A DNA stretch of 24,096 nt from Hyphomicrobiales bacterium (GCA_015494185.1 WGBT01000095.1:1-24096); one strand, 5' to 3'. Counted from the stretch's first letter, positions 15,096 through 24,030 are shown. Notes: a model not told the origin generated them from the letters alone. Made by a program: numbers and translations.

Positions 15096-15635
15096 CTATT
15101 TTGTTGTTGTCTCTCCTGGATCCACCAACCGCACTGTCCAGTTATTTTCCTTGACCGTATCGACCTCGAAAAAACCAGAGCGGCGATAGCCCCGTTTGGC
15201 ACAATCGAGGACACCACGAATGGTGAACGCCTTGTCGGCAGTGCACATGTAAGCCTTGCCGGACCATTCACCGCCGCGGTCATAGTCAATGGCGTGAATA
15301 TAGTAATAACGCGCCACCAGATTGCCTTTCAACAAGGTTTCGCAAGTGTGGGATGGGACATTCCACCACCCCTCGGTTGTCCAACCGTCTTTGTCCTTGT
15401 AGCCAATGGCAACGCCGACACGGCTGGCCGTTGCATTGCAGAGCTTCAGGTCGGCAAGGGCTTGCGGGACGGCTGTGGTTGATGAAATGAGCAATGCAAG
15501 CCCCGCGCTTTTCCCCAAAGCTCGTAAGCTTGCTTGTTTTTTGCGACGAAATGACCGATAGGCCAGACGCCACGTCACACGGCTTGTCCGTCGATGCCAC
15601 CTCTTGAACCTATTGCGTTGCTCTATTGCTTTCAT
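15096..15635 (-). CDS. DUF1036 family protein, exported or membrane-anchored
   Basis: 179 residues. The mature part, from about residue 61 (ADLKLCNATASRVGVAIGYKD), carries the DUF1036 pattern: GWTTEGWWNVPSHTCETLL, ARYYYIHAIDYDRGGEW, three further cysteines and GFFEVDT. The function of the family is unknown. Conserved cysteines and a preceding hydrophobic stretch (about 43-60, GLALLISSTTAVPQALA) point to export. Unlike the usual short signal peptide, about 40 residues rich in Arg and Lys come first, so either the true start is internal or there is an unusual N-terminus. ATG 15635 has GAGAG about 11 nt upstream; a TTG at 15668 would extend it. Confidence 0.82.
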   Translation of the reverse strand: MKAIEQRNRFKRWHRRTSRVTWRLAYRSFRRKKQASLRALGKSAGLALLISSTTAVPQALADLKLCNATASRVGVAIGYKDKDGWTTEGWWNVPSHTCETLLKGNLVARYYYIHAIDYDRGGEWSGKAYMCTADKAFTIRGVLDCAKRGYRRSGFFEVDTVKENNWTVRLVDPGETTTK

Positions 15636-15695
15636 ATCTTTCGAGCTCTCTATTTCCAGTCGTTCCAATTTGCATCGAGCCTATTCGATTACAGT

Positions 15696-15729
15696 GTCTT
15701 CACACTCTATTGGTCTTCACACTCTATTG
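15696..15729. repeat. Perfect 17-bp tandem duplication
   Basis: The word gtcttcacactctattg occurs at 15696-15712 and again at 15713-15729 without mismatch. It lies just upstream of the DUF1036 gene, in its probable promoter region. No known binding motif was recognised. Confidence 0.85.
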
Positions 15730-16126
15730 AATGAACATAGAAATCAACATATCGAACAGAAAGCCCCGCGATGGGGGAGGCAGAACTCATCAGAACCGAT
15801 GGAAGCTGTCTTAGAAGCCCTGGTATGATTAACACAAGTGCCCTATTGGGTCGACTGGAATTATACAAAACTTGAGGAATGTGATGGGACAATCTATTCC
15901 AGCGCCACCTCTTGGCCTGCGCTCCATTTTCCACCAAAAACCATAGGCGGCGGCAAGGTTGGCTAATCATGACCAAAGGGTCTTTGGGTCTTATTATGAC
16001 CACAGGGCCTTGGTCTTATTCAGAGGTTCCTCAAAGCTCTTGAAAGCTCTTGGCCGTCTTTGTGAACGACCACTGGGGGCTGTTTTCGGGCTTTGAATTC
16101 ATTGCGTGAATTTGGCTGGACATGGC
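15730..16126. repeat. Gene-free region with a second imperfect duplication (15969-16020)
   Basis: About 400 bp between DUF1036 and the GNAT gene. At 15969-15995 and 15996-16020 a unit of about 25-27 bp starting atgacca and ending gtcttatt is repeated with a few changes. A shorter agctcttg repeat lies at 16036-16051. No protein-like frame was seen. Confidence 0.55.
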
Positions 16127-16708
16127 TTAGAGGCGGGGGGAATTGTAAGGAGGTGCGATTGCCTGCAGCGGTCCCGTGAAATCGTCAAGCGCCTGCTCTT
16201 GCAATTCAAAGTATAAAAACCGCGCCGGATTGACGGGGCCTGGCAAGGTGAGCTGACCGCTGGGCACCTGCCTAAATCCAAGCCGGCGGAAATAGGGCCA
16301 ATCACCAACCAATAACACCAGCCGGTAGCCCAGTGTCTTGGCGGTTTTCAAGCCATGCCGCACCAGCGCCGAGCCGATTTGCCGCCGTGCATACTCTGGT
16401 TTGACCACCAACGGGCCAAGCAGCAGGGCACCAGATTGCTGTGGTGTGGCAACCGGGGTGAAATAGACGGCGCCGACGAGCTCGGTTCCGGCTTCGGCGA
16501 CAAAGCTTAGCCGTGGATCGGGGCCGCTCTGTTCGCGAATTCGATAAGAGGTGCGGGCAAACCGGCCGGGGCCGAAGACTTGGTTGAGAATGGCCTCCAA
16601 CTCAACCGCATCACCTGCTTCGGCGCGGCGTATTTGTTCCGTTTCCAGCTTGATTGCGCGGCTTGAATGCTTCTCGGCCAATTGCAGCTCCCGCCAATTC
16701 CTGTTCAC
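16127..16708 (-). CDS. GNAT family N-acetyltransferase
   Basis: 193 residues from GTG 16708. The GNAT fold is visible: an N-terminal strand (IRRAEAGDAVELEAILNQVFG), LSFVAEAGTELVGAVYFTPV, motif A LLLGPLVVKPEYARRQIGSALVRHGL with the acetyl-CoA-binding R-x-x-x-G-x-A, and motif B GYRLVLLVGDWPYFRRLGFR. The V-G-D-x-x-Y-x-x-x-G-F pattern is the YhbS-like subgroup, whose substrates are mostly unknown. The GTG start overlaps the Nudix TGA by 4 bp (GTGA), so translation is coupled; a TTG at 16711 is an alternative. Domains in the two genes suggest small-molecule or nucleotide housekeeping, not proven. Confidence 0.88.
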   Translation of the reverse strand: MNRNWRELQLAEKHSSRAIKLETEQIRRAEAGDAVELEAILNQVFGPGRFARTSYRIREQSGPDPRLSFVAEAGTELVGAVYFTPVATPQQSGALLLGPLVVKPEYARRQIGSALVRHGLKTAKTLGYRLVLLVGDWPYFRRLGFRQVPSGQLTLPGPVNPARFLYFELQEQALDDFTGPLQAIAPPYNSPRL

Positions 16709-17229
16709 CAATCTTCTTTCCGTGGCACACCATGGAAAATTTCTGCGATTCGGTTGCGGGCGCCGGTGGCGGTTTGCTCAGGGAGCGCATCGATCGGAAA
16801 AAAGCCCTGTTCGACAATTTCGCGATTAGGCGCGGGAACCTGGTCACGCTGCCAGTGCCTGATCACATAGAAGGCGATGTGATCATTGGGAAAGGCTTGA
16901 AAATTGGCAAACAGCCCATGCAATTCCGGCTCGCCGCATATTCGTGTGCCGGTTTCTTCGATGAGTTCTCTGTGTAATGCGGCGGTAACCGTTTCACCGC
17001 GTTCGACGCCCCCGCCGGGAAAATGCCAGCCGGGCCGGTAACTATGACGCACCAACAACACCTGGTTTTCCGGGGCAATGATCATGCCTTGCACGCCTAA
17101 GGTGTGGCTACGTGTCAAGCGCCACCATTTTTGCATTAATCTTAATGGTAATTCTGTCACCCCGGTTTTCCTCATGTTGTCACCGGCGTCATGATCTGAT
17201 TTGCTCTTTGATACCCTAAAAACTCTCAT
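16705..17229 (-). CDS. Nudix hydrolase
   Basis: 174 residues. The full Nudix box G73-x5-E79-x7-R87-E88-L-I-E91-E92-x-G94 is intact, so it should hydrolyse a nucleoside diphosphate linked to another moiety using Mg2+. It is preceded by VLLVRHSYRPGWHFPGGG, typical of this group. The substrate cannot be told. The first 30 residues are weakly supported: ATG 17229 has no ribosome site, whereas in-frame ATG 17175 has GGTG about 6 nt upstream and starts close to the conserved LPLRLMQKWW segment, so 17175 may be the real start. It is the first gene of a two-gene operon with the GNAT gene. Confidence 0.88.
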   Translation of the reverse strand: MRVFRVSKSKSDHDAGDNMRKTGVTELPLRLMQKWWRLTRSHTLGVQGMIIAPENQVLLVRHSYRPGWHFPGGGVERGETVTAALHRELIEETGTRICGEPELHGLFANFQAFPNDHIAFYVIRHWQRDQVPAPNREIVEQGFFPIDALPEQTATGARNRIAEIFHGVPRKEDW

Positions 17230-17705
17230 TTTGGTGTTTTTGGCAAGAGGAGAAGAGCACCTGTCGGCAATGCTGGTTTTAGGCCTAGGGAAATCCCTTA
17301 TACGCCATAACTGTCTGATATGTATGTATAAAACATCTGTTCTGCGGCTAAAAATTTAATCCGTAGGGGGAGGGATGGGGGAAGGAATTGCGACAAATTG
17401 TAATTTTTTGCTGGTGCTTCGGCCCGTAATATGTACAATAGCTCTTGTCTGGATGGCATCCGGGATTGTGCGCCGCGGGTTGGCAGACCGTTTGGGATGC
17501 AACCTGAATTTTATGGCGTAAGCGCCAAAGCGTTGATCATTTTTGTGCCTTTTTTTCGGTGCAAGAATACGACGTGCGGGGACGAACTTTAGAAGTTGGC
17601 CGTTGTTCCAATGCAATGGCTATCATGTTTTAAAAGTTTCCGACCGGATGGGGGATCATCCTCAATACGAAATAAATTTTGACGATTCAAACGAGGGGAG
17701 GAATT
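17230..17705. other. Divergent intergenic region ahead of the FccB-like gene
   Basis: About 475 bp between the Nudix start (minus) and the flavoprotein start (plus). It must carry both promoters, but I could not select a convincing pair. A TACAAT near 17434-17439 lacks a good -35. No open frame here looks like a protein. The last 10 bp hold the strong ribosome site of the next gene. Confidence 0.45.
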
Positions 17706-19010
17706 ATGCCCAAGCTAAATCGTCGTGAATTCACGAAAATCATGGGGGCAGCAGGTGCTGTCGCCGGTACGTCCGCTATGTCCATGCCTGCCATTGCGGC
17801 TGGTAAAGGCAAAGTGGTCATCATCGGTGGGGGGATCGGCGGTTCAACCGTGGCCCATCACATCAAGAAGAAAGCTCCAAGCATCGACGTGGTCTTGATT
17901 ACCGCGGCGAAAGACTATACGACTTGCTTCTTCTCAAACTGGTATATGGCCGGGTTGCGGAGCTTTTCCGACATCACCCACGACTATTCCGGCCTTGCCA
18001 AATTGGGCGTGAAGGTCGTTGTCGATACCGCTGTTGGCGTCGATACGGCGAAAAAGACGGTGTCCCTCAAGGGCGGCGGGACCGAGTCTTATGACAAGCT
18101 CGTCGTCTCACCGGGCATTGACTTCAAATGGGATACCATTGAAGGTTATGATGCCAAAGTGGCTGAAAAAATCCCGCATGCCTGGGTCGGCGGCTCTCAG
18201 AGCAAGATTCTGAAGGCTCAGCTCGATGCCATGGCCGATGGGGCAACCTATATTCAAGCACCTCCGCCCAATCCGTTCCGTTGTCCTCCTGGGCCGCAAG
18301 AACGGGTGTCGCTCATCGCCTATATGTTCAAGAAGAAAAAGCCGAAATCAAAGATCATTACCCTGGATCCGAAGCCGAAATTCTCCAAAGGCCCAGCTTT
18401 CATGGCCGCTTGGAAAGAGCTTTATCCTGGCATGATCACCGCCAATCTCTCGACCAATAAAGATGAGCATTTCCGTGTCGTGAAGGTTGATCCGAGCACC
18501 AATCAGGTGACCACCAAAGGCGGTGAGAAATTCGGTAAGAAGGGCGATGTTCTCAACATCATTCCCGCGCAAAAAGCCGGTAAAATTGCCTTTACGGCCG
18601 GTCTGACAGAAGGTGACTGGTGCCCAATTGATCCGGTTGACTTCTCATCGACAAAAGCCAAAGATGTGCATGTTTTAGGTGACGCCTCGATCGCCAAGCC
18701 GATGCCGAAATCCGGCTTCTCAGCCAACAGCCAGGCCAAAGTGGTGGCCGCTTCAATCGTACATGCGCTTGGTGGCGGCAAAAAACCGAAGTCGAAATAC
18801 CGCAACACTTGCTACTCGGCAATTGACGGTGATTCGGCCATCAAGGTTGGTGTCGCTTATCATGTTACCGATCTTGGCGAATTCCAGAAGGTGCCGGGGA
18901 CTGGCTTTGTCTCCAAGCCAACCGATGACCGCAAGAAGTGGGACGAAAACTTTGGTCAGGCCGAAGCCTGGTACAAAGGGATCACGGCGGATACTTTTGC
19001 CAAAGGCTAA
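17706..19010 (+). CDS. Flavocytochrome c sulfide dehydrogenase flavoprotein subunit-like, Tat-exported
   Basis: 434 residues. FccB/SoxF-type flavoproteins oxidise sulfide in the periplasm and pass electrons to a c-type cytochrome. The N-terminus has a twin-arginine signal (N-R6-R7-E-F-T-K), a hydrophobic stretch and an Ala-rich cleavage zone near residue 32. The FAD fold follows (VVIIGGGIGGSTVA, 37-50). C74 in YTTCFFSN sits where FccB carries its 8-alpha-cysteinyl FAD. C193 (PPNPFRCPPGP) and C306 (DWCPIDP) match the redox-active disulfide pair. C369 in the RNTCYS segment opens the C-terminal FCSD flavin-binding domain. All key residues are present. GGGGAGGAATT directly before ATG 17706 is an excellent ribosome site, preferred over an in-frame codon at 17679. 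No cytochrome c (CxxCH) gene is next to it. Confidence 0.9.
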   Translation: MPKLNRREFTKIMGAAGAVAGTSAMSMPAIAAGKGKVVIIGGGIGGSTVAHHIKKKAPSIDVVLITAAKDYTTCFFSNWYMAGLRSFSDITHDYSGLAKLGVKVVVDTAVGVDTAKKTVSLKGGGTESYDKLVVSPGIDFKWDTIEGYDAKVAEKIPHAWVGGSQSKILKAQLDAMADGATYIQAPPPNPFRCPPGPQERVSLIAYMFKKKKPKSKIITLDPKPKFSKGPAFMAAWKELYPGMITANLSTNKDEHFRVVKVDPSTNQVTTKGGEKFGKKGDVLNIIPAQKAGKIAFTAGLTEGDWCPIDPVDFSSTKAKDVHVLGDASIAKPMPKSGFSANSQAKVVAASIVHALGGGKKPKSKYRNTCYSAIDGDSAIKVGVAYHVTDLGEFQKVPGTGFVSKPTDDRKKWDENFGQAEAWYKGITADTFAKG

Positions 19011-19045
19011 TAAAAGCTTCTGCAAGATTCTGAAGCAATCTTACG

Positions 19046-19077
19046 GAGGGGGGGCCCGAAAGGGTGCCCCTTTTTTT
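19046..19077 (+). terminator. Rho-independent terminator after the FccB-like gene
   Basis: A GC-rich hairpin (gggg.. ccc-gaaa-ggg ..cccc, 19049-19070) with one mismatch and one G-U pair is followed by seven Ts (19071-19077). It starts about 35 bp past the stop codon. This is the clearest intrinsic terminator in the window and shows the flavoprotein gene is monocistronic at its 3' side. Confidence 0.85.
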
Positions 19078-19490
19078 GTGGGAGATGTTGTGAATTTTAT
19101 TTGTAAATTCAGTGTCTTACGCCAAGATTCCCTTCCTTGATCTTGACTGGTTTTACCGCGGCGCATTTCCTCGCTGGACGCCCAGATGCACCCCTTGAAT
19201 TAGCACCCGCCAGTTCTGCGGGTTTCAATACCGCCCAGTGTGGAAATGCGTTCGGCCTTGCGGGGGGCCTGACCTGCCTATCTGGTGCGTTGTGGGCTTT
19301 GCCCGATACCAGTATTGCGCTGCAGGTTAGGCCTTCCATATGAACCGGATGTTTTATAAAAACGATCCAAGATCAAGGGCCCTTGGTGTAGGGGGAATTT
19401 TGGGGGCAGCGGCGCAGAAAGCCAAGCATGACGGGCTTCCTGATTTTAATTTTACAGCCTCTGTTTTTCATTGATAGTTTTTTCAGCCCG
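19078..19490. other. Convergent intergenic region between the FccB-like and RND genes
   Basis: About 410 bp. Positions 19109-19343 are open on both strands (68 codons plus, 76 codons minus), with compositions that do not look like a protein I know. The rest is AT-richer. No ribosome site supports either frame, so I treat it as non-coding, possibly a decayed or dispersed repeat. Confidence 0.45.
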
Positions 19491-22400
19491 CTAGCTGGGG
19501 TGTTTGCCACGCAGAACCTGAGGGGCGGCCAATAATGTTGGGGTCAGCACCAAAGTCAAAAGGGTGGCAAAGGTGAGGCCGAAAATAATCGCCGTTGAGA
19601 GTTGCACCCACCAGAAAGAGGTCAGAGTGCCGTAAATCACCTTACGATCGAAGAAATCAAGTGACACTTGTAATGCCATGGGCAATAGGCCAAAAATGGT
19701 GGTGACAGTGGTCAAAAGCACGGGGCGGAGACGTTGCGCGCTGGCATGAATTGCCGCTTCAACGGCATCCAATCCTTGGGCGCGAAAGCGATTGAATGTG
19801 TCGATCAGCACGATTGAGTTGTTCACGACAATGCCCGCCAGGGCCACCACTCCGGTTCCGGTCATGATGATCGAAAAAGTTTGATGGGTGATCAGCATCC
19901 CGGCCAGAACTCCAACAACGGACAAGACAACCGTCAGCAAAGTGATAAAGGTTTGATAAAAGCTGTTGAATTGGGTCACCAGGATCATAAACATCAAAAA
20001 CAAGGCGCCCGCCATGGCCTTGCCCAGAAAGGCGCCTGCCTCTTTCTGCTCTTCATCGGCGCCGCGGAATTTGGTTTCAATGCCCGTGGGGAAGTGTTGG
20101 GTTTTGAGCCATTGGCTGATTTCGCGGATTTTTTCGGAAGGCAAAACGCCATTCCCCACATTGGCTTTGACATACATCGAATAGCGGCCATTGGAACGCG
20201 CAATGGTCGAGACTTTGGGTTTTGCACGCCGGGTAACGAAATAATGCAACGGAACAAGTCCTTCGTTCGTGAGCACCCGCAATCGGTCGAGTTCCGAGAG
20301 ATGGCGCATAGGCGCGGGATAGCGGATCCGGATTTCGACTTCATCTTCAGAATCATCGGGGCGGTAAGTGTCCAGTAAAATGCCATTGGTGACGAGTTGG
20401 ACCATGGCCCCAATGGTGGCAATATCGGTACCAAACCGTCCGGCTTCACGCCGGTCGACTTCAATAACCCATTCGATTCCGGGTTGAGGGCTGGTGTCTT
20501 CGATATCGCGCAGGTCCTCAAAATCCTGTTCGAATTTCTGGCGCAGCTTACGGGTGACTTTTAAAACCGTTTCCCACTCCGGCCCCAAGACCTGAAGCCG
20601 GATATCTTTGCCCGTGGGCGGCCCATCTTCCCGCTTGCGAACCTCGACGACGATGCCAGGAATGGTCTTCACCCGCTGCCGGATTTCCGCAAGGATTTCC
20701 TTGCCGGGGCGGCGGTCATTGAAATCCTTAAGCTCGATGATGATGGTGCCGATCTTGTCCACCGGCGAATCCTGTCCGGCTCCTTGAAACTGGGCGGTGA
20801 TATCATTGCCGCCGCCAATAGTTGTGAAAACGGCCGCAAGCCCTTCAACCGCCAAAACCTGTTCCTCCACCTGTTGGACAAGAGCCAATTGTTCAGCGGG
20901 TGAAAGATTGCCACGGGCCGAGACGAAAATGATGGCTTGTTCCGGTTCCGTATCGACGAAAAATTCCACCCCACGGCCCCATTGGGAAAAGGCCGCAATG
21001 ACTGTGATGATCAGGCCAACAGATACAATCATGACCCGGATCGGATGCGCAATCGCTCTTTTCAGAAAGCGCAGATAGGCGCCGCTTAAGCCTGCCAGTT
21101 TGAGGTCATCGGTTCTGGTGGTGCCAGAAAGCTGTTTGGCGGCCTCCCTTTCCGCCGCTGTTGTCTGTTTGCGTCCCAAATAACGGCCCAAGACCGGCAG
21201 GAAAATCAGCGCGGTGATCAGTGCGGCTGTCAAGACGACGATCACCGTGATCGGCAACAGGCTCATGAATTGTCCGGCCACCCCAGGCCAGAACAACAGC
21301 GGGAGGAACGCCGCCAAAGTGGTTGCGGTTGAAGAAACGATGGGCCAGAACATCCGCTGCGCCGCCAGAATATAAGCCTTGTCACGGGGGAGCCCATCGG
21401 CGATTTTGCGATCGGCATATTCAACGATGACAATCGCCCCATCGACCAGAATGCCGACCGTGAGCACCAGCCCAAACATCAGCATCATGTTGACCGATAA
21501 GCCAAACAGCCCAATCAACAAAAACCCGATCATAAAGGAAGCCGGGATCGCCAAGCCTACGAGCAAGGCCGAGCGCGGACCAAGCACGGCAACGATGACG
21601 ATCATCACCAGGGCGATTGCGGTCATGATCGCCGATTGCAGCGATCCCAAAATTTCAAAAATCAGCTTCGATTGATCAAGGGCAAAACCAACCTCGACAT
21701 TGGCGGGCCAGCTGGCGGCTGCGGCGGTGACAAGCTTGCGAACCTGGCGGTTGGTTTCGATGATATTGGTGCCCGTGCGCTTGACGATTTCGAGTATCAA
21801 GGCGGGTTTGCCATTGAAGCGGCTATAAGAGGTTTGGTCTTTGAAAGTGCGGCGGATGGTGGCGATCTGGCCCAGGGTGACAACAGCCTCACCGGTCGAT
21901 AAAACCGGCAGGTTGTAAACATCCTCTGGCGTTTCGATCAGCCCCGGAACCTTGACTGAAAAACGGCCTTTTGGGGTGTGCAAGGTGCCCGCGGCGATCA
22001 ATTGATTGTTGCGGGTGATGGCAGTGATGAGTTGCTGTTGACTGATATTGTAGCTTTCAAGCCGTGCGGGATCGATCTCCACTTCAAGCAGTTCTTCGCG
22101 ATGCCCTTTGAGTTTCACTTCCAGAACCGAAGGAATGGCCTCAAGCTGATCTTGCAATTTGCGGGCAAGGGAAAACAGGGTGCGCTCTGGCAAATCGCCG
22201 GAAATCGCCACCACAATCACTGGAAACAGCGAAAAATTGATCTCATGAACCGTTGGCTCATCACGATTGGGGGGGAGTTTGGCCTTCGCCCGGTCAACCT
22301 TTTCGCGGATCTCACGAGAGGCTTTTTCATGGTCGGTCCCGGACAGAAATTCCAGCACGATGGCCGCATGCCCTTGAGCCGCAAAGCTCTGAATTTCCTT

Positions 22401-22637
22401 TAATCCTTCGAGCCCGCGAAGTTCCGCCTCCATTGGCTTGACCAGCAGCCGGTTGGCATCTTCTGGCGAAATCCCCTGAAATGGGATCGAAACATAAAAG
22501 ACCGGGATATCGATATCAGGTTGGGCCTCTTTCGGGATGGTGATGTAAGTGATCGTGCCGGCGATTACCATCACGATCAGCAAGGTCAAAACGGAACGGG
22601 GCCGATTGAGAATGGCTGTGAGCGCGGATGCAATCAT
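19491..22637 (-). CDS. RND-family efflux transporter, inner-membrane pump
   Basis: 1048 residues, normal for an AcrB/MexB-like (HAE-type) proton-driven pump. The order is typical: TM1 near 13-33, a large periplasmic loop, TM2-6, a cytoplasmic basic linker (around 490-530), TM7, a second periplasmic loop and TM8-12. The TM4 motif reads GLVLTVGILVDGAIVIVEYADR near residue 400. AcrB has two adjacent Asp here (D407-D408); this protein has D-G, a pattern I recall from a distinct RND branch in Alphaproteobacteria. The substrate is unknown. ATG 22637 overlaps the adaptor's TGA by 4 bp. No outer-membrane TolC-type gene is seen downstream. Confidence 0.94.
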   Translation of the reverse strand: MIASALTAILNRPRSVLTLLIVMVIAGTITYITIPKEAQPDIDIPVFYVSIPFQGISPEDANRLLVKPMEAELRGLEGLKEIQSFAAQGHAAIVLEFLSGTDHEKASREIREKVDRAKAKLPPNRDEPTVHEINFSLFPVIVVAISGDLPERTLFSLARKLQDQLEAIPSVLEVKLKGHREELLEVEIDPARLESYNISQQQLITAITRNNQLIAAGTLHTPKGRFSVKVPGLIETPEDVYNLPVLSTGEAVVTLGQIATIRRTFKDQTSYSRFNGKPALILEIVKRTGTNIIETNRQVRKLVTAAAASWPANVEVGFALDQSKLIFEILGSLQSAIMTAIALVMIVIVAVLGPRSALLVGLAIPASFMIGFLLIGLFGLSVNMMLMFGLVLTVGILVDGAIVIVEYADRKIADGLPRDKAYILAAQRMFWPIVSSTATTLAAFLPLLFWPGVAGQFMSLLPITVIVVLTAALITALIFLPVLGRYLGRKQTTAAEREAAKQLSGTTRTDDLKLAGLSGAYLRFLKRAIAHPIRVMIVSVGLIITVIAAFSQWGRGVEFFVDTEPEQAIIFVSARGNLSPAEQLALVQQVEEQVLAVEGLAAVFTTIGGGNDITAQFQGAGQDSPVDKIGTIIIELKDFNDRRPGKEILAEIRQRVKTIPGIVVEVRKREDGPPTGKDIRLQVLGPEWETVLKVTRKLRQKFEQDFEDLRDIEDTSPQPGIEWVIEVDRREAGRFGTDIATIGAMVQLVTNGILLDTYRPDDSEDEVEIRIRYPAPMRHLSELDRLRVLTNEGLVPLHYFVTRRAKPKVSTIARSNGRYSMYVKANVGNGVLPSEKIREISQWLKTQHFPTGIETKFRGADEEQKEAGAFLGKAMAGALFLMFMILVTQFNSFYQTFITLLTVVLSVVGVLAGMLITHQTFSIIMTGTGVVALAGIVVNNSIVLIDTFNRFRAQGLDAVEAAIHASAQRLRPVLLTTVTTIFGLLPMALQVSLDFFDRKVIYGTLTSFWWVQLSTAIIFGLTFATLLTLVLTPTLLAAPQVLRGKHPS

Positions 22638-23890
22638 TGAATCCTGCCCCCATCGATGGATCGCTGTTGCCCGATAGAGCGATAGGTTCGAGGGCTGGCG
22701 ATGGCCGGGTTACGGGGAGAGGGGACGGCGGGGCGGACCAAAACCTTTTGCCCCTCGCGGACATAGTTCTGTCCAATGCGAATGATCCGCTCAGTTGGGT
22801 TAAGTCCTGTGACCCAAATGCCGTTTTTGTCATTGGCGAGAATTTTGACCGGTTTGAAATGCACGATATTGCCGTGATCGACAGTGCGCACGCCCATCCG
22901 GCCATTGGCGTCGAGCACCAATACGGAAGGGGGGAGAAGATGGCCGCGGGTTCGCGCCAAGGGAATTTTGAGGGTGGTTGTGATGCCGCTGCGTAAACGG
23001 TTGGCAGGGTTGCGAATTTCCACTTCGATCTTGAAGGTTCGGGTTTGGGGGTTGGCCATGGCGGCGATATAGCGGATGCGGCCGCTGACAGCTTCACCGG
23101 TGACGAGTTTGGCGGTTGCGCGTTGGCCGGTTTTCAATTTTGCAATGTCATTTTCCGACACTTCAGCGACAACAAGAAGAGGATTGAGGCGAACCATCGT
23201 TGCGCAAGTCCCGCCCACGGGCAGATAAGCTCCCTTTCTGGCGGGCTGTTCCTCGATGATACCATCGATGGGGGCGGTGATTTGGGTATAGTCGAGATCG
23301 AGCCGGGCACGTTCTGTCTCCGCAACGGCTGTTTGATAACGGGCTTTGGCCGCCAGTAATTTGGTTTTGGAAGCGTGTCCCTTGGCGTAAAGACGGCGTG
23401 TTGCCAGATATTTTTGCCGGGCCTCGGCCTGTTGGGCCCGGGCTTGGTCGAGGCGTGCGGGCCTGACGCCTTTTTCGAGCGCGCAAAGCAAAGTCCCAGC
23501 CTTCACAAATTGCCCTTTACCGTTGTGAATGTGACGCACAATGCCCGCGGTTTGCGCCCGAACCTGAACTTGGGCTTCGGCCTTTGTGTGCCCGCGCAAT
23601 TGCAACATGGCATCGCGCTGCCGTGCCGTTGAGATCATGGTCTGGACGGTAAAGGCCGGGAGGGGAGTAGAGGTTGGAACGGTAAGTTTTGCAGTATGCG
23701 TGGGGTGTCTTGAAGGCGGGTTGGCTTTGTGTCCCCCAATAATGATTTCCCCGCTCAAAAACCACGCCGCGATCAATAGAGTGATCAGCATGGCCCCGCT
23801 GTAAGTATTGCGCGGAATTAACCGCAGCCAAGATTGTGAGTATTGCAAAAACTGGCGTTTTTTCGATTGTGGCACATTGGCCTTCTTCAT
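22634..23890 (-). CDS. RND efflux periplasmic adaptor subunit (membrane fusion protein)
   Basis: 418 residues. A basic cytoplasmic N-terminus and one anchor (about 31-49) are followed by the adaptor modules. First is a split lipoyl domain (VRAQTAGIVRHIHNGKGQFVKAG ... QITAPIDGIIEEQPARKGAYLPVGG), enclosing a helical hairpin with a DQARAQQAEARQKYLATRRLYAKG stretch. Then come the beta-barrel (TAKLVTGEAVSGRIRYIAAMANPQTRTFKIEVEI) and the membrane-proximal domain. It links the pump to an outer-membrane channel. ATG 23890 (MKKANVPQ) was chosen; GAGG lies about 13 nt upstream. A longer frame to 23974 lacks family support. First gene of a two-gene operon with the pump. Confidence 0.9.
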   Translation of the reverse strand: MKKANVPQSKKRQFLQYSQSWLRLIPRNTYSGAMLITLLIAAWFLSGEIIIGGHKANPPSRHPTHTAKLTVPTSTPLPAFTVQTMISTARQRDAMLQLRGHTKAEAQVQVRAQTAGIVRHIHNGKGQFVKAGTLLCALEKGVRPARLDQARAQQAEARQKYLATRRLYAKGHASKTKLLAAKARYQTAVAETERARLDLDYTQITAPIDGIIEEQPARKGAYLPVGGTCATMVRLNPLLVVAEVSENDIAKLKTGQRATAKLVTGEAVSGRIRYIAAMANPQTRTFKIEVEIRNPANRLRSGITTTLKIPLARTRGHLLPPSVLVLDANGRMGVRTVDHGNIVHFKPVKILANDKNGIWVTGLNPTERIIRIGQNYVREGQKVLVRPAVPSPRNPAIASPRTYRSIGQQRSIDGGRIQ

Positions 23891-24030
23891 TGTTTTATCG
23901 TTACCTCGACCGGAGCCCCCCGGCCCTCCCTTGAAATAGAGCACATCCGATCGCCGATGTGCAAGCCAGAGCATGGAATGGGCATTTGGGAGCCGTCTCT
24001 TTGCAAGAGCGAAATCGCTGGAAATAAATA

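Noticed and set aside
15707..16003. 98-codon minus-strand frame upstream of DUF1036
   Set aside because: It spans the tandem duplications and has no domain, so it was treated as non-coding.
17356..17616. 86-codon minus-strand frame ahead of the FccB-like gene
   Set aside because: No ribosome site, no recognisable domain, and it occupies the expected promoter region.
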